From Haemophilus massiliensis (lineage in GTDB: Bacteria > Pseudomonadota > Gammaproteobacteria > Enterobacterales > Pasteurellaceae): a DNA stretch of 64,000 nt. The notes under the pieces were generated by a model. That model saw nothing but the letters and a program-made list of their open reading frames with translations, was not told where the DNA came from and did no database searches. Shown one piece after another: positions 1 to 9,561 of this stretch. The position numbers were made by a program, and so were the translations under genes. Location of the stretch: positions 178,626 to 242,625 of the forward strand of contig LM994634.1 in NCBI GenBank assembly GCA_000752995.2, read 5' to 3'. Numbering within the stretch: the stretch's first letter is position 1; the number at the start of each line of letters is the position of its first letter.

Positions 1-381
1 AAACGGCGTAAAGCGCAGGGGCACGAGCTGAATGTGCGTCAGCTGGTGACCGCACTTGAACAAGCGGTGGTCAAAACGCTGGCGGATTACGGCATCGAGG
101 CTTACCCGAAAGCCGATGCGCCGGGCGTGTATGTGGACGGTAAAAAAATCTGTTCGCTGGGGTTGCGGATTCGTAAAGGCTGTTCTTTCCACGGTCTTGC
201 GTTAAATATCAATATGGATCTTGCCCCGTTTCTGAATATCAACCCTTGCGGCTATGCCGGACTGGAAATGTGCCAGCTGGCCGACTTTGTCAGCGCCGAA
301 CAGGCGCAGTGCGATAAAGTAGCACCGAAATTAGTTACATACTTTAGCCAATTATTAGAGTATAATGTAACAAATTTTTAA
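1..381 (+). CDS. lipB: Octanoyltransferase LipB, 3' part
   Basis: This is the C-terminal part of lipoyl(octanoyl) transferase, which moves octanoate from acyl carrier protein to lipoyl domains in the cytoplasm. The frame is open from base 1, so the start lies before the window and the GTG at 34 is internal. The stretch around residues 48-75 of the visible part ([18 protein letters not shown], then ALNINMDL and NPCGY) carries the conserved lysine and the glycine/cysteine region of the BPL/LplA/LipB fold. lipA follows after 18 bases, so the two form the usual lipoate pair. Only the N-terminal half is missing. Confidence 0.95.
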   Translation, partial: KRRKAQGHELNVRQLVTALEQAVVKTLADYGIEAYPKADAPGVYVDGKKICSLGLRIRKGCSFHGLALNINMDLAPFLNINPCGYAGLEMCQLADFVSAEQAQCDKVAPKLVTYFSQLLEYNVTNF

Positions 382-399
382 CAAGTATAGGATTTGTTG

Positions 400-1362
400 A
401 TGGCTACTCCCTTTAAAATGGAACGTGGCGTTAAATATCGCGACGCGGCGAAAACCTCCATTATTCCGGTAAAAAATATTGATCCCAATCAGGTATTATT
501 GAAAAAGCCTGAATGGATGAAGATCAAATTACCGGCAAATTCAGCGAAGATTGATCATATTAAAAACGGCATGCGCCGCCATGGATTACATTCCGTCTGC
601 GAAGAGGCGTCTTGTCCGAATCTGCACGAATGTTTTAATCACGGTACCGCAACCTTTATGATTTTGGGCGCCATTTGTACCCGCCGCTGCCCGTTCTGTG
701 ATGTGGCACACGGTAAACCGTTACCGCCGGACCCGCAGGAGCCACGTAAATTGGCGGAAACCATTCAGGATATGAAATTGCGTTATGTGGTGATCACCTC
801 AGTGGATCGCGACGATTTGCCGGATCGCGGTGCCGGGCATTTTGCCGAATGCGTGAAAGAAATTCGTGCCTTAAATCCGGGAATTAAAATTGAAATTTTA
901 GTACCGGATTTTCGCGGGCGCATTGAACAGGCGCTGGATAAGTTGAAAGACAACCCGCCGGATGTGTTTAATCATAATTTGGAAAACGTGCCGCGCTTGT
1001 ATCGAGAAATCCGTCCGGGCGCTGACTATGCGTGGTCGCTGAAATTATTGCGCGAATTTAAAGCCATGTTTCCGCATATTCCGACTAAATCCGGCTTAAT
1101 GGTCGGCTTGGGCGAAACCAATGAAGAAATTTTACAGGTGATGCAGGATTTGCGCACTAACGGCGTAACCATGCTGACATTGGGACAATATTTACAGCCG
1201 AGCCGTCATCATCTGCCGGTGGCGCGTTATGTTCCGCCGGAAGAATTTGATGAATTCCGCCACAAAGCGCAGCACATGGGATTTGAACACGCCGCCTGTG
1301 GTCCTTTCGTGCGTTCTTCATATCATGCGGATTTACAGGCAAGCGGCGGCTTGGTGAAATAG
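400..1362 (+). CDS. lipA: Lipoyl synthase LipA
   Basis: This radical-SAM enzyme inserts two sulfurs into protein-bound octanoyl groups to make lipoyl cofactors. Both iron-sulfur signatures are visible: the auxiliary cluster CX4CX5C at residues 67, 72 and 78, and the radical-SAM CX3CX2C motif (CTRRCPFC) at residues 93, 97 and 100. The terminal RSSYHAD supplies the conserved serine of the auxiliary cluster. The chosen ATG at 400 gives [10 protein letters not shown] and 320 residues, the usual family length; an in-frame TTG pair at 394 is less likely. It is probably transcribed with lipB. A facing pair of uptake signals follows it. Confidence 0.97.
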   Translation: MATPFKMERGVKYRDAAKTSIIPVKNIDPNQVLLKKPEWMKIKLPANSAKIDHIKNGMRRHGLHSVCEEASCPNLHECFNHGTATFMILGAICTRRCPFCDVAHGKPLPPDPQEPRKLAETIQDMKLRYVVITSVDRDDLPDRGAGHFAECVKEIRALNPGIKIEILVPDFRGRIEQALDKLKDNPPDVFNHNLENVPRLYREIRPGADYAWSLKLLREFKAMFPHIPTKSGLMVGLGETNEEILQVMQDLRTNGVTMLTLGQYLQPSRHHLPVARYVPPEEFDEFRHKAQHMGFEHAACGPFVRSSYHADLQASGGLVK

Positions 1363-1373
1363 CTGACATTTGA

Positions 1374-1403
1374 GAAAGTGCGGTTGGAATCGACCGCACT
1401 TTT
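1374..1403. terminator. Facing uptake-signal hairpin after lipA
   Basis: AAGTGCGGT at 1376-1384 faces ACCGCACTT at 1393-1401. The pair can fold into a stem of about 10 bp that ends in a short T run. This arrangement is typical of Pasteurellaceae, where paired uptake signals serve as intrinsic terminators. Confidence 0.75.
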
Positions 1404-1810
1404 GCGCGATATTATTTTGCTCAAAATGTAGCATAAATTTTGATATACCTCTTTATAGGTATTGCATAATCTTGTTATGTGATGATGCAATTTTTTCATA
1501 TAACATACTGAAAAATAGCCTGTTTTACCATATTTTTGTACCCCTTTCTAATTATTTTCATGTAGCAAAATAAATTTAATGTTTAACTTTTTGCCAGAAT
1601 CTTGATCAAACGCAAAAAATCATTAAATAACCATGAAAATATTGCAGTTATTTGCTATTTTTAGCCTTGAAGAACCCCCTTTTTATCAATCAGTTAATAG
1701 ACTTTAATGATAAAAATTATCATTAGCTTATTATTGTGGTGGATTGATAACGAGCATTCATTTTTTATCGACGGACAGACCCGGTTAATTTTTTTAGTGG
1801 AGTAATTATC
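1404..1810 (+). promoter_or_regulatory. nrfA upstream region
   Basis: About 400 AT-rich bases without a credible gene; the small open frame at 1370-1573 has no family resemblance or ribosome site. The region should hold the nrf promoter. TTGATCAAACGCAA at 1602-1615 keeps the left half of an FNR site (TTGAT-4-ATCAA) but only part of the right half. TACCCCT, near 1540, fits the NarP/NarL heptamer pattern. A Fur-like palindrome lies at 1708-1722. Anaerobic and nitrite/nitrate control of nrf is known in related bacteria; the specific sites here are inferred. Confidence 0.45.
1706..1724. promoter_or_regulatory. Fur-like palindrome upstream of nrfA
   Basis: The core TGATAAAAATTATCA (1708-1722) matches 14 of 15 positions of the Fur 7-1-7 consensus TGATAATnATTATCA. 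The dyad extends by two bases on each side (AATGATAA facing TTATCATT). It lies about 90 bases before the nrfA start. Iron control of a heme-rich operon is plausible but unproven here. Confidence 0.45.
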
Positions 1811-3310
1811 GTGAACATTTTCAGAAAAACGCTGGCTTCTCTGGCGCTTGCCGGATTAAGTTTGGCAATGACCCAAAGTGCGGTTGCCGAAACGAAAACA
1901 GTGACGACCGAAAGTGGTAAGCATGCCCCGAGCTTACAAGAGTTGACAAAACCAACCGATGTGAAGATTCAATCAAATAATGATAGCTTTGCCGAGAAGT
2001 ATCCGCGCCAATACAGCAGCTGGAAAGGCACGGCGGAATCAACAGAAATAGTGCCGGCCATTGAGGTTGATCCGCGGATGATCGTGTTGTGGGGTGGTTA
2101 TGCGTTCTCCAAGGAATATAATAAGCCGCGCGGACATTTTTATGCCGTCACCGATGTGCGCAACATTCTGCGAACCGGTGCGCCGATGGATGCCAACAGC
2201 GGTCCGCAGCCGATGGCGTGCTGGACGTGTAAAGGGCCGGATGTGCCGCGTTTAATCGCTGAATGGGGCGAAGAGGGCTATTTTAACGGAAAATGGGCGA
2301 AAGGCGGGCCAGAAGTGGTGAATTCTATTGGCTGTGCCGACTGTCACGATACTACATCGAAAGATTTTGCCGAGGGTAAACCGGCGTTGCGTATTGCACG
2401 TCCGCATGTGCTGCGTGCCTTGGATGCAATTAACAAAGATTTCGCCGGTTTGGACAGAACCGATCAGCGCGCGGCGGTATGTGCAAACTGTCACGTTGAA
2501 TATTATTTTGACAAAAACGTCACCAATAACGTGGTATTCCCGTGGTTTAACGGCGTGGATGTGGACAGTATCGAGAAATATTACGACGACATTGAATTTA
2601 AAGACTGGGTTCACTCCATTTCTAAAGCACCGATGCTGAAAGCGCAGCATCCGGATTATGAAACTTGGTCGTTGGGGATTCACGGTAAAAACGGCGTAAC
2701 CTGTATCGACTGCCATATGCCGAAAGTACAGGGTGCCGACGGTAAGGTATATACTGATCATAAAATCGGTAATCCGTTTGATGCCTTTGAAAATACCTGC
2801 GCCAACTGTCACGATCAAAGTAAAGAAAAATTACGCGCTATCGTTGATTCCCGTAAACATGATATTAAAGATGTGATGTTGAAACTGGAAGATCATCTGG
2901 TTCGCGCTCACTTTGAAGCCAAAGCCGCATGGGATGCGGGAGCAACCGAAGCCGAAATGAAAGACGCATTACAGGCGATTCGTCATGCGCAATGGCGCTG
3001 GGATTTCTCGGCAGCCGGCCATGGTGGTCACATGCACGCACCGGATGTGCTGTTGAAAGTGATTGCCTCCGGTTTGGATCGTGCCGCGGATGCCCGTGCC
3101 AAACTGGCAGTGATTCTGGTTAAACACGGCGTTCAGACGCCGGTTAAAGTGCCTGATATTTCTAACGCAGAAAATGCTTGGAAAGCAATGGGTATCGATA
3201 TTGAGAAAGAACGTGCAGATAAAGAAAAATTCCTCAAAGAAATTGTGCCGCAATGGAACAAAGAAGCCATTGACAAAGGCTTAATTTTTGAAGCGCCTCC
3301 TGCAAAATAA
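1811..3310 (+). CDS. nrfA: Cytochrome c552 nitrite reductase NrfA
   Basis: This periplasmic pentaheme enzyme reduces nitrite to ammonia with six electrons. A signal peptide occupies residues 1-26 (ending SAVAE). The catalytic heme uses the lysine-ligated motif CWTCK at residues 137-141, the mark of NrfA. Four ordinary CXXCH hemes begin near residues 175, 224, 298 and 330. The start is GTG at 1811, after TGGAG. At 499 residues it has the family's usual length. It heads the nrf operon, which also encodes the redox partners and the special heme lyase needed for the CXXCK site. A facing uptake-signal pair separates it from nrfB. Confidence 0.97.
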   Translation: MNIFRKTLASLALAGLSLAMTQSAVAETKTVTTESGKHAPSLQELTKPTDVKIQSNNDSFAEKYPRQYSSWKGTAESTEIVPAIEVDPRMIVLWGGYAFSKEYNKPRGHFYAVTDVRNILRTGAPMDANSGPQPMACWTCKGPDVPRLIAEWGEEGYFNGKWAKGGPEVVNSIGCADCHDTTSKDFAEGKPALRIARPHVLRALDAINKDFAGLDRTDQRAAVCANCHVEYYFDKNVTNNVVFPWFNGVDVDSIEKYYDDIEFKDWVHSISKAPMLKAQHPDYETWSLGIHGKNGVTCIDCHMPKVQGADGKVYTDHKIGNPFDAFENTCANCHDQSKEKLRAIVDSRKHDIKDVMLKLEDHLVRAHFEAKAAWDAGATEAEMKDALQAIRHAQWRWDFSAAGHGGHMHAPDVLLKVIASGLDRAADARAKLAVILVKHGVQTPVKVPDISNAENAWKAMGIDIEKERADKEKFLKEIVPQWNKEAIDKGLIFEAPPAK

Positions 3311-3320
3311 TCAAAAATAT

Positions 3321-3347
3321 GACCGCACTTTTAACCGAAGTGCGGTT
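3321..3347. terminator. Facing uptake-signal hairpin between nrfA and nrfB
   Basis: ACCGCACTT at 3322-3330 faces AAGTGCGGT at 3338-3346 with a short loop. It has no strong T run, so within the operon it is more likely a partial terminator or an mRNA-stabilising stem that raises nrfA over downstream genes. Confidence 0.5.
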
Positions 3348-3376
3348 CAGCCGAGCAACGAATTGAGGTAATAAAC

Positions 3377-4012
3377 ATGAACTCTGTATTGATAAAAATG
3401 GTGAAGACGGCAGCGTTGGCGGGCGCGATGTTATTGGCGCTGCCTGCGACGGCGCAAACCGTCGCGCCGACCGATCAGCTCACCTACGAGCCTACGCTGG
3501 AAAATCAGCGTAATCCGAACGAATATTGCGCCAAATGTCATAAATTGGACGCGAATGACGAACAATCCGGCGGCGAATTGCATTTCGGCAAATTCCACGG
3601 GTTGCATTTATCAAAAACCAATCCGAGTACCGGAAAACCGATTACCTGCGTCAGCTGTCACGGTAATATTTCCGAAGATCACCGGCGCGGCGCCAAAGAC
3701 GTTATGCGTTTTGACGGCGATATTTTCAGCGATGAGCCGCCGATGTATTCGGTTCAGGAACAAAATAAAGTCTGTTTTTCTTGCCATCAGCCGGAAAAAC
3801 TGCGCGAAAAACTCTGGGCGCATGATGTACACGCAATGAAACTGCCTTGTGCCAGCTGCCATACTCTGCATCCGGAAAAAGATAAAATGAAAGGTATTGC
3901 GCCGAAAGCTCAGGTGAAACTGTGTGTGGATTGCCACGGCGAACAACAGAAACGTAAAGCGCAACAGTTGAAAACTGAAGACCCAGCCACCGAACAAAAG
4001 GATAAAAAATGA
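3377..4012 (+). CDS. nrfB: Pentaheme electron carrier NrfB
   Basis: This small periplasmic cytochrome c carries electrons from the membrane complex NrfCD to NrfA. Residues 1-26 form a signal peptide (LLALPATAQ). Five CXXCH motifs follow, starting near residue 51: CAKCH, CVSCH, CFSCH, CASCH and CVDCH. The length of 211 residues fits the family; the C terminus is a lysine-rich hydrophilic tail. The stop codon overlaps the nrfC start (ATGA), indicating translational coupling. Confidence 0.95.
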   Translation: MNSVLIKMVKTAALAGAMLLALPATAQTVAPTDQLTYEPTLENQRNPNEYCAKCHKLDANDEQSGGELHFGKFHGLHLSKTNPSTGKPITCVSCHGNISEDHRRGAKDVMRFDGDIFSDEPPMYSVQEQNKVCFSCHQPEKLREKLWAHDVHAMKLPCASCHTLHPEKDKMKGIAPKAQVKLCVDCHGEQQKRKAQQLKTEDPATEQKDKK

Positions 4013-4686
4013 CAGCTTGCTCACGCCGTAGTTTTGTTTCCGGCATGGGAGCGTTAATCCTGATGACGGGAACAACAATGAAATCGGCGGCACAAAGCGG
4101 AACGGAAAAACAGCCTATTCGCTATGCAATGTTACACGATGAAAGCGCGTGTATCGGTTGTACGGCCTGTATGGATGCTTGTCGTGAAACTAATCAGGTG
4201 CCGCAAGGGGTTTCGCGTCTGGAAATTATTCGCAGCAAGCCTTACGGTGAATTTCCCGATGTGAAATATGAATTTTTCCGCCATTCTTGTCAGCATTGTA
4301 CCAATGCGCCTTGCGTTGCGGTCTGTCCGACGGGGGCCTCTTATATTGATGCCTCGACCGGAATTGTTGATGTCAATAAAGACCTGTGTGTCGGTTGCCA
4401 GTATTGTATTGCGGTGTGTCCGTATCGAGTGCGTTTTATTCACCCAGTGTATAAATCCGCCGATAAGTGTAACTTCTGCCGTGATACCAATCTGGCGAAA
4501 GGAAAACAACCGGCTTGTGTGGAAGCCTGTCCGACTAAGGCATTGACCTTTGGCGACACTAATGATCCGCACAGCGCAATTTCTTTGAAATTGAAAGAAA
4601 AACAAGTTTACCGCACAAAAGTAGAACTCGGTACTGATCCGAACCTCTACCATGTGCCGGCACGACCAGGGGAGATAAGACGATGA
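4009..4686 (+). CDS. nrfC: Iron-sulfur protein NrfC
   Basis: This is the ferredoxin-like subunit that links the quinol-oxidising NrfD to NrfB. The N terminus has a twin-arginine signal (CSRRSFVSG), so it should be exported folded by Tat. Four cysteine clusters for 4Fe-4S centres are visible, including CIGCTACMDAC, CQHCTNAPCVAVCP, CVGCQYCIAVCP and a CNFC...CVEACP set. The start overlaps the end of nrfB and the stop overlaps the start of nrfD, so the three are tightly coupled. Confidence 0.95.
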   Translation: MTACSRRSFVSGMGALILMTGTTMKSAAQSGTEKQPIRYAMLHDESACIGCTACMDACRETNQVPQGVSRLEIIRSKPYGEFPDVKYEFFRHSCQHCTNAPCVAVCPTGASYIDASTGIVDVNKDLCVGCQYCIAVCPYRVRFIHPVYKSADKCNFCRDTNLAKGKQPACVEACPTKALTFGDTNDPHSAISLKLKEKQVYRTKVELGTDPNLYHVPARPGEIRR

Positions 4687-5645
4687 ATAGTCCGTTTCAT
4701 TTTCCGTCTCTGGTATGGGACGGTCCTATCGCCATTTATCTCTTTCTGTTGGGCATTTCCGCCGGTGCCACCATGCTGTCAGTGCTGCTGAAACGCAGCG
4801 GTATTGTCGGTGAGCGCCCGGAAGAAAGCAATGTGCTGTGCTGTAATGCGTGGCTGGCGCCAGTCAGCATTATTGCCGGTTTGTTGCTGTTGATTTTCCA
4901 TTTAACTAAACCGTGGACATTCTGGTATCTGATGTTTAATTATCACCACACTTCGATTATGTCGATGGGGGTGATGTTATTCCAAGTGTACATGCTGTTT
5001 TTGATTTTATGGCTGGCGGTGATTTTTAAATATCAGGTATTAAATCTGATTAAGCGTTTTATCCCGAAATTGACCGATTTTGCGGACAAAACTATTGATA
5101 TTATCGCTAAATTCACCGGTCCGATTGAAATCATTACGCTGCTGTTAAGTATCGCACTTGGTGCTTATACCGGTTTTCTGCTGTCCGCGCTGGTCAGCTA
5201 CCCGATGCTAAATAACCCGGTGTTGCCGGCACTCTTTTTGGCATCCGGCACCTCCTCGGGGATTGCCGCACTGATTTTATGTACGCTGTTGTTTACAAAA
5301 GAAAGCACGCATTCGGCATCCATCGCTTTTTTGCATAAATTCGAATTGCCGGTGGTGCTAATCGAAGCCTTTTTATTGTTTGCGTTTTTTGTCGGTTTGT
5401 ATCTCGGCGGCGGTCAGAAAACTGTGGCATTTGAGACCGCACTTTTAGGCGGTTTCTGGGCAAATGTGTTCTGGATTGGTGTCGTCGGCATCGGTATTGT
5501 GTTACCATTACTGCTCAATGCCGTAGCAACGGACAATCTGAAACACCGTAAAGGGTTTATGATACTGGTTGCGGTACTGGGATTAATCGGCGTACTCTGT
5601 CTGCGCTATTTTGTCCTGTATGCGGGACAGATGACGCTGGCCTAA
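4683..5645 (+). CDS. nrfD: Membrane quinol oxidoreductase subunit NrfD
   Basis: A polytopic inner-membrane protein of the NrfD/PsrC family, 320 residues with about eight or nine hydrophobic segments. It oxidises menaquinol and passes electrons to NrfC. The start overlaps the nrfC stop by four bases. The opening SLVWDGPIAIYLFLLG and the later LASGTSSGIAAL segment are family-like. An uptake signal lies inside the gene at 5436-5444. A 145-base gap with a stem-loop separates it from the maturation genes. Confidence 0.94.
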   Translation: MNSPFHFPSLVWDGPIAIYLFLLGISAGATMLSVLLKRSGIVGERPEESNVLCCNAWLAPVSIIAGLLLLIFHLTKPWTFWYLMFNYHHTSIMSMGVMLFQVYMLFLILWLAVIFKYQVLNLIKRFIPKLTDFADKTIDIIAKFTGPIEIITLLLSIALGAYTGFLLSALVSYPMLNNPVLPALFLASGTSSGIAALILCTLLFTKESTHSASIAFLHKFELPVVLIEAFLLFAFFVGLYLGGGQKTVAFETALLGGFWANVFWIGVVGIGIVLPLLLNAVATDNLKHRKGFMILVAVLGLIGVLCLRYFVLYAGQMTLA

Positions 5646-5671
5646 AACCGTTATCTGCGCAATCAACGAGA

Positions 5672-5699
5672 ATCGGGCGGACCAATGTGTCCGCCCGAT
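5672..5699. other. Stem-loop between nrfD and nrfE
   Basis: ATCGGGCGGAC (5672-5682) and GTCCGCCCGAT (5689-5699) form a perfect 11-bp stem with the loop CAATGT. No T run follows, so it is not a standard terminator. It may protect the 3' end of the upstream message or reduce expression of the heme lyase genes. Confidence 0.6.
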
Positions 5700-5790
5700 A
5701 TGTCATCGGTGAACTCCGCGAATAAAAACCGTCCGTTGCATTATCGTAGTGTGTCGGTTATCCGCTTTGATTTGAATATTACGGAACATT

Positions 5791-7695
5791 ATGCTGCCGG
5801 AACTTGGCTTTATCGCTTTACTTATCGCTTTAACCTGTTCGGTATTACTGGTCGTTATACCGCATATCGGGATCATGCGTCGCCGCCCGGATTTAATCCG
5901 GCTGGCTTGGCATTTCAGTTATTTATTCGCCATTTTCACCGCACTTTCCATTGCACTGCTGGCATATGCTTTTGCCACGGACGATTTTTCCGTGCAGTAT
6001 GTGGCGGCACATTCCAATTCGCACCTGCCGCTGTTGTTTAAACTTGCCGCTACATGGGGCGGACATGAAGGCTCAATGCTGTTTTGGCTGTTTTCTTTAA
6101 GCCTGTGGATGTGCGCGTTTGCTTTGTTCAGCCGTAAAATTGACCCGCTGATTGTCGCTCGTACTTTATCGTTGCTGGGGCTGATTTGTGCCGGTTTGGC
6201 GATATTTATCTTGTTTTTTTCCGATCCTTTTTTGCGTTTATTCCCGCCACCGCCGGAAGGGCGTGATTTAAATCCGATGCTACAGGATATCGGCTTGATC
6301 TTTCATCCGCCGTTGCTATATTTCGGTTATGTGGGCTTTGCAGTCAATTTCGCGTTAACCTTGTCGGCATTGGTGAGCGGTCATTTAGATGCGGCAATTG
6401 CCCGTTGGATGCGTCCGTGGGTATTAACGGCATGGCTGTTTTTGACCTTAGGCATTGTGCTGGGTGCATGGTGGGCATATTACGAACTCGGCTGGGGCGG
6501 TTGGTGGTTTTGGGATCCGGCAGAAAACGCTTCCTTAATGCCTTGGTTGCTGGGGCTGGCTTTGTTGCACAGTCTGTCGGTAACACAACAGCGCGGGATT
6601 TTTTCCTACTGGACGATTTTATTTTCCCTGTTCAGTTTTGCATTCAGCCTGTTAGGTACATTTATTATTCGCTCCGGCGTGCTGACTTCGGTACATGCTT
6701 TTGCCATGGATAATCAGCGCGGCGCGGCATTGCTGATTCTGTTTTTCCTGCTGAGTGTTGGCGCGTTGAGCGTATTTGCCCTGAAGGCGAAAGCCCCGCC
6801 AAGTGCGGTGCGTTTTTCCTTATTTTCGCGCGAAAGTGCAATGCTGGCGGCAAACATTATTTTCAGCGTCGCTACCGCCAGTGTGTTTCTCGGCACCTTT
6901 TACCCGCTGCTATTCAGCACCATGGGCTGGGGTTCTATTTCCGTCGGCCCGCCTTATTTTAATACGGTATTTCTACCGTTGTTTATTGTTCTGCTGGTGA
7001 TCATGTTGCTGGTGCCGGCAACAGGTTGGAAACATATCCGCCGCCCTGTGCTGCTGAAATATGCGCTGCTTGCGCTGCCGGCATTGATCTTGGCGTATTT
7101 GCTGATTGAGTTTACCCTGCGGCAGGAAGGCAGTCTGCATTTTAATGTATTGGCGTGGTGCTTGCTCAGTTTGGCGTTCTGGCTGCTGCTGAGCGGTTGC
7201 TATGCCTTGCGTTATAGACTGAGTCTGAGAGGCTGTGCGATGCTGCTTGCTCACGGCGGGGTTGCGGTGACGATGATCGGCGCGGTGATGTCAAGTTATT
7301 TCGGCAGTGAGATAGGCGTTCGTCTGGCGCCGCAGCAAAGCCGGCAGCTTGGCGGTTACGAATTTCGTTACCTCGGTTTCAGCAATGAGCTCGGACCTAA
7401 CTATACCAGCGAGAAAGCGCATTTCGATATTATAAAAAACGGCAAAAAAATCACCGCACTTTATCCCGAACGGCGCTATTATGATGCGCGCGCCATGACG
7501 ATGTCGGAAGTAGGGCTGGCATCGGGCTGGCTGGGCGATCTGTACATTGTTATGGGCGATAAACTCGGCAATGGCGAGTTTACTTTCCGCTTGCATTACA
7601 AACCCTTTGTGCGTTGGCTGTGGCTGGGCGGCATATTGATGGCGCTGGGGGCGTTGTGTGGCGCATTGGGATTAAGGAAGCAAGGTGATGTATAA
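5791..7695 (+). CDS. nrfE: Cytochrome c heme lyase NrfE (CcmF family)
   Basis: A 634-residue polytopic membrane protein of the CcmF/NrfE family, which attaches heme to apocytochromes. The WGGHEGS motif begins at residue 89 and the tryptophan-rich heme-handling motif (WWFWDPAEN) lies near residues 237-247. Together with NrfF and NrfG it is expected to ligate heme to the CWTCK site of NrfA, which the general Ccm system cannot do. The next gene overlaps its end by eight bases. Confidence 0.94.
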   Translation: MLPELGFIALLIALTCSVLLVVIPHIGIMRRRPDLIRLAWHFSYLFAIFTALSIALLAYAFATDDFSVQYVAAHSNSHLPLLFKLAATWGGHEGSMLFWLFSLSLWMCAFALFSRKIDPLIVARTLSLLGLICAGLAIFILFFSDPFLRLFPPPPEGRDLNPMLQDIGLIFHPPLLYFGYVGFAVNFALTLSALVSGHLDAAIARWMRPWVLTAWLFLTLGIVLGAWWAYYELGWGGWWFWDPAENASLMPWLLGLALLHSLSVTQQRGIFSYWTILFSLFSFAFSLLGTFIIRSGVLTSVHAFAMDNQRGAALLILFFLLSVGALSVFALKAKAPPSAVRFSLFSRESAMLAANIIFSVATASVFLGTFYPLLFSTMGWGSISVGPPYFNTVFLPLFIVLLVIMLLVPATGWKHIRRPVLLKYALLALPALILAYLLIEFTLRQEGSLHFNVLAWCLLSLAFWLLLSGCYALRYRLSLRGCAMLLAHGGVAVTMIGAVMSSYFGSEIGVRLAPQQSRQLGGYEFRYLGFSNELGPNYTSEKAHFDIIKNGKKITALYPERRYYDARAMTMSEVGLASGWLGDLYIVMGDKLGNGEFTFRLHYKPFVRWLWLGGILMALGALCGALGLRKQGDV

Positions 7696-8245
7696 AAAAA
7701 TTCTTTTGTCCGTACCGTTATTGCTGATTCTCGCTCTGTGCGGCTTACTGCTTTCCGGGTTACAGCAGGATCCGAAAAAAATCGCTTCGGCGTTAATCGG
7801 CAAACCGATACCGGAGTTTTATCAGGCGGATCTGTTTGAGACGGGAAAAATGTTGAATAACCGAAATTTGCCGCAGGGTCTATTTTTGCTCAATGTGTGG
7901 GGCAGCTGGTGCGTATATTGCAAACAGGAACACCCGTTTTTAATGCGGCTGGCGCAACAGGGCGTGAAAATCGTCGGTTTGAATTACCGCGACAATCGGC
8001 AAAGTGCGGTAGATATGCTGGCTAGAAGCGGCAATCCTTTTATTTTGTCGCTTGACGACAGCAAAGGTGCGTTGGCGCTGAAGCTCGGTGTGGACGGTGC
8101 ACCGGAAACCTATCTGATAGATAGAGGCGGGATTATTCGTTATCGCTATTCCGGTGAACTGAACGAACAAGTCTGGCAGCAGGAATTTGTACCGCTTATT
8201 ACCACATTAACGGAGAGCAAACCGTGCAACGATACATCCTGTTGA
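7688..8245 (+). CDS. Thiol:disulfide interchange protein, DsbE/CcmG-like
   Basis: A membrane-anchored periplasmic thioredoxin. A hydrophobic N-terminal anchor (residues 4-24) precedes a thioredoxin fold with the active site WCVYC (Cys75 and Cys78) and a later PETYLID cis-proline loop. In cytochrome c maturation such proteins reduce the heme-binding cysteines of apocytochrome. ATG at 7688 is preferred to GTG at 7685. It overlaps nrfE at its start and nrfF at its end, so it belongs to the nrf maturation set. Confidence 0.9.
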   Translation: MYKKILLSVPLLLILALCGLLLSGLQQDPKKIASALIGKPIPEFYQADLFETGKMLNNRNLPQGLFLLNVWGSWCVYCKQEHPFLMRLAQQGVKIVGLNYRDNRQSAVDMLARSGNPFILSLDDSKGALALKLGVDGAPETYLIDRGGIIRYRYSGELNEQVWQQEFVPLITTLTESKPCNDTSC

Positions 8246-8688
8246 TATTATTCGTGCTGAGTGTAAGTCTGCGTGCCGAAATGGTGGACACTTATCAGTT
8301 TAAAAACAATGAAGATCGCCAGCGTGCAGTGGCACTGGCAAAATCGTTGCGCTGCCCACAATGTCAGAATCAGAATCTGGTGGAGTCCAATTCGCCGATT
8401 GCCTACGATTTGCGCCTTGAAGTTTATCGCATGGTGGATGAAGGACGTTCCAATCAACAGATCGTTGCACAGATGACCGAGCGTTTCGGCGATTTTGTCC
8501 GTTATAATCCGCCGTTTAAATGGACCACGGCGCTGTTATGGGGATTGCCTTTTGTGCTGCTGTTGGCTGGGGTTGTCGCCATCTGGCGTTATACCGCGCG
8601 GCGCGGCATGAAAGCCCGACAAGCGCCGTTAGACGAAGCTCAGCGGCAGGCATTACAACGTTTATTGCAACAACGGAATAACGAATGA
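8224..8688 (+). CDS. nrfF: Cytochrome c maturation protein NrfF (CcmH family)
   Basis: A 154-residue CcmH/NrfF family protein. It has a short signal peptide, the redox motif CPQC (Cys44 and Cys47), the conserved stretch SPIAYDLRLEVYRMV, and a C-terminal transmembrane helix around residues 103-122. It presents reduced apocytochrome to the heme lyase NrfE. The start is GTG at 8224, inside the end of the preceding gene by 22 bases. The stop overlaps the nrfG start. Confidence 0.93.
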   Translation: MQRYILLILFVLSVSLRAEMVDTYQFKNNEDRQRAVALAKSLRCPQCQNQNLVESNSPIAYDLRLEVYRMVDEGRSNQQIVAQMTERFGDFVRYNPPFKWTTALLWGLPFVLLLAGVVAIWRYTARRGMKARQAPLDEAQRQALQRLLQQRNNE

Positions 8689-9527
8689 CAGTATTTTTTA
8701 TCGGTATCCTGATTTTTATTCTGCTGGTGCTGCTGATTTTTGCCCCGCTGAAGGCAGAAATCAATTGGCGGGAAAATTACCGCCGCCGGCAGAATATCAT
8801 CCTTTATCAGCGACAGGTGACCGGCTGTGCGGATGCCGAACTTGCCGATGAGTTTGCCCAGCGTTTGCTGGCGGATGAAAAACTGTTGGAAAATCAACCG
8901 CACTTTGAGGCGTTTGCTGATGGGGCGAAAAGTGCGGTCGGTTTTTCGGTTAAATTGCTGTTGTTGCTACTGATGATTGTTTTGCCTGTGAGCGGGTATT
9001 TTGCGCTTGACCGTTTTGATATCGTTTTGCGCGGCGAACAGGCGCTAACCGCCGCGCGGCAGCGGCTGGCGGATGCCGATACGGCGGAAAGAAATGATGA
9101 TTATATCGGCACGATCCAAAATCGATTGCGGCGTAATCCGAATGACGCACAGCAATGGCTTGAACTGGGACAGGCGTATATGCTGAATAATCAATTTGAT
9201 AACGCGCTGATCGCCTATGGCAATGCGGAAAAATTAAGCGGCAGCAAGGCGTCGATTCTGGGCTTGGCGGCAACGGCACGCTATTATCAGTCCGGGCAGC
9301 GGATCACCGCGCAGGTTCGGCGTTTGCTGGACAGCGCGTTACAGCAGGATCCGCAGGAAACCGCCAGCCTATCTTTGCTGGCTGGTGAGGCGTTTTTGCA
9401 TGCGGATTATGCCGAAGCACTGGACTTATGGCAACGGCTGTTGGACAGCGGCAAACCCGATGTGGATCGGCGTGCGATTATTCAGAGTATGCAAATGGCG
9501 GAAATGCTGCAACAGAGCAGACAATAA
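8685..9527 (+). CDS. nrfG: TPR assembly protein NrfG (CcmI-like)
   Basis: A 280-residue protein with an N-terminal helix, a second transmembrane helix near residues 89-107, and a C-terminal tetratricopeptide-repeat domain beginning near residue 145 (WLELGQAYMLNNQFDNALIA). This matches CcmI and NrfG, which bind the C terminus of apocytochrome and hand it to the lyase complex. It is the last gene of the operon. Two uptake signals lie inside it near 8,900 and another follows at 9541. Confidence 0.9.
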   Translation: MTVFFIGILIFILLVLLIFAPLKAEINWRENYRRRQNIILYQRQVTGCADAELADEFAQRLLADEKLLENQPHFEAFADGAKSAVGFSVKLLLLLLMIVLPVSGYFALDRFDIVLRGEQALTAARQRLADADTAERNDDYIGTIQNRLRRNPNDAQQWLELGQAYMLNNQFDNALIAYGNAEKLSGSKASILGLAATARYYQSGQRITAQVRRLLDSALQQDPQETASLSLLAGEAFLHADYAEALDLWQRLLDSGKPDVDRRAIIQSMQMAEMLQQSRQ

Positions 9528-9561
9528 CGTCTTAAATTACACCGCACTTTTCCATACGCGC

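Noticed and set aside
1370..1573. A 67-codon open frame after lipA
   Set aside because: It overlaps the terminator and promoter region, has no ribosome site and an unlikely composition.
2252..2818. A 188-codon minus-strand frame inside nrfA
   Set aside because: It is the shadow of nrfA; the plus-strand frame has all five heme motifs.
5685..6041. A plus-strand frame over the nrfE start
   Set aside because: It has no family resemblance, and the nrfE frame carries the WGGHEGS motif and membrane helices.
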